NCBI GenBank assembly: GCA_937915975.1
Contig: CALGGL010000030.1
Location: 1-9,349, forward strand
Length of the DNA stretch: 9,349 nt
DNA from: an uncultured Lachnospiraceae bacterium
Lineage (GTDB): Bacteria; Bacillota; Clostridia; Lachnospirales; Lachnospiraceae
Direction: 5' to 3'
Made by a program: the position numbers and the translations under genes. Positions 5,893 to 9,349 of the stretch are shown piece by piece. Positions within the stretch are counted from its first letter, which is position 1; the number at the start of each line of letters is the position of its first letter. The notes beneath the pieces are model-generated. The model was given only the letters and a program-made list of their open reading frames with translations. It did no database searches and was not told where the DNA came from.

Positions 5893-6759
5893 CTATGAAT
5901 ACATGGATAAGGTTTCAATTACATCAACTATAACCTGTGTATCCGCATTCATTTTATTAATCTCATTTTGATAATCCACCTTTTCGCTGTAGTTATGGTC
6001 AAAGGCATCGGATTTCATATTAATACCGACAAAAAGTTTATTACCCATAAGATGCAATGCAATATTTCCGTATCTTGAATTGAGTGCCTCTATTCTTTCC
6101 ATCATCTGCGGTGTGAGAAAATAAAAAGCATCATGCTCATAAAAAGCATCTGTTTTGAAAATCCTGTTAAACATACTGCTTTCAAGGGCAACCTTCTTAT
6201 TTTTGGAGCTTGCCTTATACATAAATGTATTGGACAGGCATCTTACAGAAGCAACATTTTTATAAGGAAAATCAAATACAAACATACGCCCCTTAAAATA
6301 TGTAGTTGTATGGGAATTCTTTCCGGAGGTATGGTACTGAACGGTAACATCCGCCTGTTCGAAATGTATGCCGTTGTAATATGCGGAAAGATAATCCTCA
6401 GTTTTAAATCTGTTACCCATACTTACAAGATTAAAAGATCTTACTGCCTCCTCGGCAAATCCGCTTTCCCACATATAGTTAACATTCTGAAATCTCTGCG
6501 ACAAAAGCTGTGTTACAAAGGTTCTTTTGTAAAGCTCCTTGAATTCCTTTTTTGCTTTATTGGAATTCGCATTACCGTAAATTATTCCAAGAAAAAGTAT
6601 AATAAAAATAACCGGTGCAAGAGCCATGGCATTCGGAGCAAGCGGTGCTACCATAGCCAACAGTGCATACATAAGCATAGGCAAAATCATAATTACCATC
6701 TGCGCCTGAATTTTCTTGCGAAGAGCCTCAAGCCTGTTAATAGTTTCATGTATTCCCAT
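5893..6759 (-). CDS. DUF3137 membrane protein
   Basis: The best start is ATG 6759, giving 288 residues (MGIHETINRLEALRKK), because the strong GGGGAGG at 6769-6775 is 9 nt before it. The in-frame ATG at 6768 directly abuts that site and would be too close to use. Two transmembrane segments lie at about 20-40 and 44-62. They are followed by a cytoplasmic-looking domain with FEQADVTVQYHTSG and KGRMFVFDFPYKN, the pattern of DUF3137 proteins, a family of unknown function that is common in Clostridia. The gene starts 20 nt after the stop of the LTA-synthase-like gene, so the two are probably co-transcribed, hinting at a cell-envelope role. No catalytic motif is recognised. The family call is from motif recall rather than a search. 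Confidence 0.75.
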   Translation of the reverse strand: MGIHETINRLEALRKKIQAQMVIMILPMLMYALLAMVAPLAPNAMALAPVIFIILFLGIIYGNANSNKAKKEFKELYKRTFVTQLLSQRFQNVNYMWESGFAEEAVRSFNLVSMGNRFKTEDYLSAYYNGIHFEQADVTVQYHTSGKNSHTTTYFKGRMFVFDFPYKNVASVRCLSNTFMYKASSKNKKVALESSMFNRIFKTDAFYEHDAFYFLTPQMMERIEALNSRYGNIALHLMGNKLFVGINMKSDAFDHNYSEKVDYQNEINKMNADTQVIVDVIETLSMYS

Positions 6760-6768
6760 AAAAAGCAT

Positions 6769-6775
6769 CCTCCCC
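6769..6775 (-). promoter_or_regulatory. Ribosome binding site that fixes the DUF3137 start
   Basis: The minus strand reads GGGGAGG. It touches the upstream ATG (6768) with no spacer but is 9 nt from the in-frame ATG at 6759, which is the standard distance. This supports the shorter, 288-residue protein. Confidence 0.75.
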
Positions 6776-6779
6776 GTTT

Positions 6780-9023
6780 TTATTCTTCATTATCTTTGTT
6801 AAGATAATCATCTATATATTTGTAATAATTATAATTACATATATTTTCCGCCATACTGAATTTATTTCTTACCTGTGTCACTTTGGCAGCCACATAATCC
6901 TCATCCACAGGTCTTTGGTCAAGGCTTATTACCTCACCCGTATTGGCATTGTAGGATATTCTGTCGGTTATAAAGCTTCTGTCGTTAAACATAACCAAGC
7001 CTTCACTGTCAGACAGTATATCCTGACCTGCAAGCATTCTTGAATCATAATCCAGTCCCATGAGATTAGACACTGTAGGAAGAATATCCAAGCTGCTACA
7101 GCACTTACTTACATATACCGGTTTTTCCATGGAAGCCGACCATATAATAAGTGTATTTTCGTACCACTCAAAGGTATTGTCAAGTGTACGACCGGCAAGC
7201 TCATCCTCTACCTCCTTATTATCATAAGGCACATGATCTGCGGTAAGCACAATCAGTGTATTGTCGGCGATACCTTTCTCCTCAAGCTTTTCAACCAGCT
7301 TTTCCATTGCCAGCTCAAGCTCATACTGGCAGGCAATATATGCCTTGGTTGTTTCCGAGTATTCCAGATTCTCAACTAAATCCTTATGCTTCTTTGCCAT
7401 GGCATTACCGCCAAAATTATACATAACGTGACCGCTTACAGTCAGATAATATGTATGAAACGGCTGTTCTCCCGCATATTCATCAAAGGTTGTTTCAATC
7501 ATTCTTTCATCGGATTGTGGCCAGAGCATAACACCCGACTCACTGTATTCCGGCTCGTAACCGTTTCCGACTCCAATCCAGTCATATCCAAGATTGGGAT
7601 GAGATATATTTCTGTCATAATAATCATAATAATTATTGTGGTATCCCGTAACCTTATAGCCTTTATTTAAAAGCTGTCTGCTTAAGGTGAACATCATATC
7701 GTTTTTATTTTGTCCTGCCTTAGCCATGCTTAAATATCCGCCGCTTTTAGGCATAAGACCCGTAAGGTCGGCATACTCACCTCCGAGTGTAGAGCCATAC
7801 CAAAGAGGCGTATAATAATTATCAAAGCAAAAGCCTCCGTATTTCATTTTATAAAGCATCGGAGTTCTTTGTTCATCTATTACAAGTCCCGAAAAGCCTT
7901 CAGCCACAACAAATATAAGATTATATCCTTCAAACATACCGGTATATTCATTTTTGTTGGTAGGCTTAACCTGACTTATATATTCATGCATGGCACGAAT
8001 ATTTTCATTCGGAGCTTTTTCCATAAGTTCATCAAAATCTATATCAAGAACATTCGGAGAAGCGTCTGTTACATCCTCCTCAACAAGAAGCTCCGTCGTC
8101 AATTCCTCTTTATCATAGTCTTCATCATCCGACACAGCCATAACCGGTTCAGCAGTTATTTCTTCGTAATCGCTGTCGTCAACATCATCCTCTGCCAAAA
8201 AAGAAACGTTATTATGATTTATTCCCAGCTTTTCCTTTATACCAAGCTTTGTATCCAGCCATAACGCTTCCGATACCCCAAGCTTTTCAACAGCCATATC
8301 AACAGATGTATAATCGGAATAAACCTCCTGTGCCGAATAAACATTTTTTCTTCCGAGCTGCATTTTTATCATAATAAGTAAAAATGATAAAACTGCAATT
8401 CCCGCCATGGCAAAATACATAAAAATCTTATGCCTTTCAAAATCAAGCAGCTTCCGCAGAAATACCGAAAGCAAAATCAAAGGAACGAGAATAAGAATTA
8501 TAACCCACCATTCCTCTTTCATTTCTTTAGCTATAACATCCGTAAAATCAAGTGCCTGTCCCGCAACATTGATAGAGCCCGAAAGTGACAAATATGTACC
8601 GAAAACTCCGCTGAATACAATTTGAACAATAAAATAAACAATTAAAACTATCGTAAATAAAAATGTGAGTATTTTAGATACAAGCTTCTGAAATAAGCTT
8701 ATAACCGTTCCAAATACAATTCCGTAAAATGCACCGAACAAAAGCTTATAAGACAGATAATACGGTTTAAAACCGAATCTCACAAGATGAAACAAGAGTT
8801 CAAGGTACATAAAAAGCATAACAAAATAAAACTCCAAAGAAGAAAATACGCGTTTAATGTTTATTTTCTTTTTTTGAGTTTCAACTTCCGTGTCATTTAT
8901 CACTATTACGGGTATGTCCATATCCGCATCATCAGCAACGTTGTCTTCGGCAGTATCGTCATCGGCTGTTTTGTCTTCAACAGCTTCGTCTTCAACGTTT
9001 TTTTCGGTGTTATTAACATCCAT
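6780..9023 (-). CDS. LTA-synthase-like membrane sulfatase/phosphotransferase
   Basis: The 747 residues comprise an acidic, probably cytoplasmic N-terminus (1-50), five predicted membrane helices (about 62-82, 93-111, 115-141, 171-190, 199-221), a linker that becomes strongly acidic at about 277-335, and an extracellular sulfatase-fold domain from about 366. Residues matching the LtaS active site are E375 (FVVAEGFSG, metal), T412 (YGSTLGGEY, nucleophile), H532 (TVSGHVMYN) and D596/H597 (LTADHVPYD, metal). LtaS enzymes transfer glycerol phosphate from phosphatidylglycerol to build lipoteichoic acid or prime it. The catalytic set looks intact. AAGGAG lies 10 nt before ATG 9023, and a TATAAT box is upstream. 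It could instead be another phosphoglycerol or phosphoethanolamine transferase of the same superfamily; the polymer it makes is not known. The two acidic regions are unlike the short linkers of the Staphylococcus and Bacillus enzymes. Confidence 0.85.
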   Translation of the reverse strand: MDVNNTEKNVEDEAVEDKTADDDTAEDNVADDADMDIPVIVINDTEVETQKKKINIKRVFSSLEFYFVMLFMYLELLFHLVRFGFKPYYLSYKLLFGAFYGIVFGTVISLFQKLVSKILTFLFTIVLIVYFIVQIVFSGVFGTYLSLSGSINVAGQALDFTDVIAKEMKEEWWVIILILVPLILLSVFLRKLLDFERHKIFMYFAMAGIAVLSFLLIMIKMQLGRKNVYSAQEVYSDYTSVDMAVEKLGVSEALWLDTKLGIKEKLGINHNNVSFLAEDDVDDSDYEEITAEPVMAVSDDEDYDKEELTTELLVEEDVTDASPNVLDIDFDELMEKAPNENIRAMHEYISQVKPTNKNEYTGMFEGYNLIFVVAEGFSGLVIDEQRTPMLYKMKYGGFCFDNYYTPLWYGSTLGGEYADLTGLMPKSGGYLSMAKAGQNKNDMMFTLSRQLLNKGYKVTGYHNNYYDYYDRNISHPNLGYDWIGVGNGYEPEYSESGVMLWPQSDERMIETTFDEYAGEQPFHTYYLTVSGHVMYNFGGNAMAKKHKDLVENLEYSETTKAYIACQYELELAMEKLVEKLEEKGIADNTLIVLTADHVPYDNKEVEDELAGRTLDNTFEWYENTLIIWSASMEKPVYVSKCCSSLDILPTVSNLMGLDYDSRMLAGQDILSDSEGLVMFNDRSFITDRISYNANTGEVISLDQRPVDEDYVAAKVTQVRNKFSMAENICNYNYYKYIDDYLNKDNEE

Positions 9024-9051
9024 AATACAGTTACTCCTTTTTACGTCACCT

Positions 9052-9081
9052 ATTATACTCTAAGCCCCGCATTAAATGCAA
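9052..9081 (-). promoter_or_regulatory. Probable promoter of the LTA-synthase-like / DUF3137 operon
   Basis: The minus strand has a perfect TATAAT at 9052-9057 and a poor -35, TTGCAT (9076-9081), with an 18-nt spacer. Transcription would start about 22 nt ahead of ATG 9023. The -10 box is convincing; the -35 is weak. Confidence 0.5.
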
Positions 9082-9138
9082 CATAATAAAAGCAGCCGGC
9101 GTTTTACAAAAAACAAATTAGTAAAAAAATGCAAGATA

Positions 9139-9147
9139 TGATATAAT
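9139..9147 (+). promoter_or_regulatory. Extended -10 promoter of the DHH phosphoesterase gene
   Basis: The plus strand reads TGATATAAT: TATAAT at 9142-9147 with the TG of an extended -10 at 9139-9140. No strong -35 is present. It points rightward, about 42 nt before ATG 9189, and makes the 165-bp intergenic region (9024-9188) divergent. Confidence 0.6.
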
Positions 9148-9188
9148 GAAAAATACGATAATTAAAGCTATACAAATCGGAGGATAAA

Positions 9189-9349
9189 ATGGCAGACTGC
9201 AGAGAATTAATTGAAATATGTAAAGGTAGACACATCTATATACAAACCCATAACTTTCCGGATCCGGATGCCATAGCATCCGCTTTCGGACTTCAAAAGC
9301 TGATGCAGCATTTCGGTATTTCATCAACGCTTTGCTACGAAGGTCGTGT
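9189..9349 (+). CDS. DHH-family phosphoesterase (NrnA-like), N-terminus only
   Basis: Only the first 53 codons are in the window. GGAGG (9179-9183) lies 5 nt before ATG 9189. Residues 18-36 contain IQTHNFPDPDAIASAFGLQ, the first metal-binding motif of DHH phosphoesterases (family pattern HxxPDxDAxxS, with H21, D25 and D27 as likely Mn ligands). Proteins of this family include NrnA-type nanoRNases/pAp phosphatases and related single-domain enzymes. The DHH and DHHA1 parts lie beyond the right edge, so the subfamily and substrate (nanoRNA, pAp, cyclic dinucleotide products) cannot be decided. This is the only gene on the plus strand and it is transcribed away from the LTA-synthase-like gene. 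Confidence 0.82.
   Translation, partial: MADCRELIEICKGRHIYIQTHNFPDPDAIASAFGLQKLMQHFGISSTLCYEGR

Noticed and set aside
6133..6807. Plus-strand open frame of 224 codons opposite the DUF3137 gene
   Set aside because: It is long but antisense to a gene with a recognisable domain and strong ribosome binding site; its sequence is Cys/His/Lys-rich without any family pattern.
9118..9327. Minus-strand open frame of 69 codons at the right edge
   Set aside because: It is antisense to the DHH phosphoesterase start, which has a GGAGG site, an extended -10 promoter and the conserved metal-binding motif.

Overview
The window looks like chromosomal DNA of a low- to mid-GC anaerobic Gram-positive bacterium, most likely class Clostridia and probably Lachnospiraceae. 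The reasons are a four-subunit pyruvate:ferredoxin oxidoreductase with two-cluster ferredoxin subunit, an LtaS-type lipoteichoic-acid synthase, a DUF3137 membrane protein, a membrane-anchored GH25 muramidase, strong GGAGG-type ribosome binding sites and TATAAT promoters. The genus cannot be fixed from the sequence alone.

Layout. Almost everything is on the minus strand, so it reads from right to left. At the right edge (9189-9349) a plus-strand DHH-family phosphoesterase begins and runs off the window; it shares a divergent promoter region with the leftward genes. Leftward from 9023 come an LTA-synthase-like membrane sulfatase (6780-9023) and a DUF3137 membrane protein (start best placed at 6759), probably co-transcribed. 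Next is a ZIP/GufA-type metal transporter (5025-5810) with its own extended -10 promoter. A second promoter at 4935-4963 then drives a compact operon: POR gamma, delta, alpha and beta (4851 to 1838). A 15-bp Fur-box-like palindrome lies just downstream of this promoter.

The striking part is the end of that operon. Directly behind POR beta, with its own good ribosome binding site, is a 162-residue chimera (1321-1809). It has a short four-cysteine zinc-ribbon-like N-terminus, a roughly 60-residue acidic linker, and then the last 80 residues of the F1-ATP synthase beta subunit. The beta part starts at the DELSEED loop and is intact to the natural C-terminus. A perfect 16-bp inverted repeat follows, then a complete F1 epsilon subunit gene (atpC) that still has the ATP-binding motif. 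Last is a membrane-anchored GH25 lysozyme, 4 bp after atpC and cut by the left edge. No other ATP synthase gene is in the window.

How the genes fit together. POR makes acetyl-CoA and reduced ferredoxin; the delta and alpha subunits and catalytic beta carry several Fe-S clusters, so an iron-responsive operator would make sense. The beta fragment and epsilon are known physical contacts inside F1-ATPase. Their isolation together behind POR suggests either the scar of a deletion or translocation that removed the rest of an atp operon, or a co-opted pair that regulates or senses energy state. The sequence alone does not decide between these.
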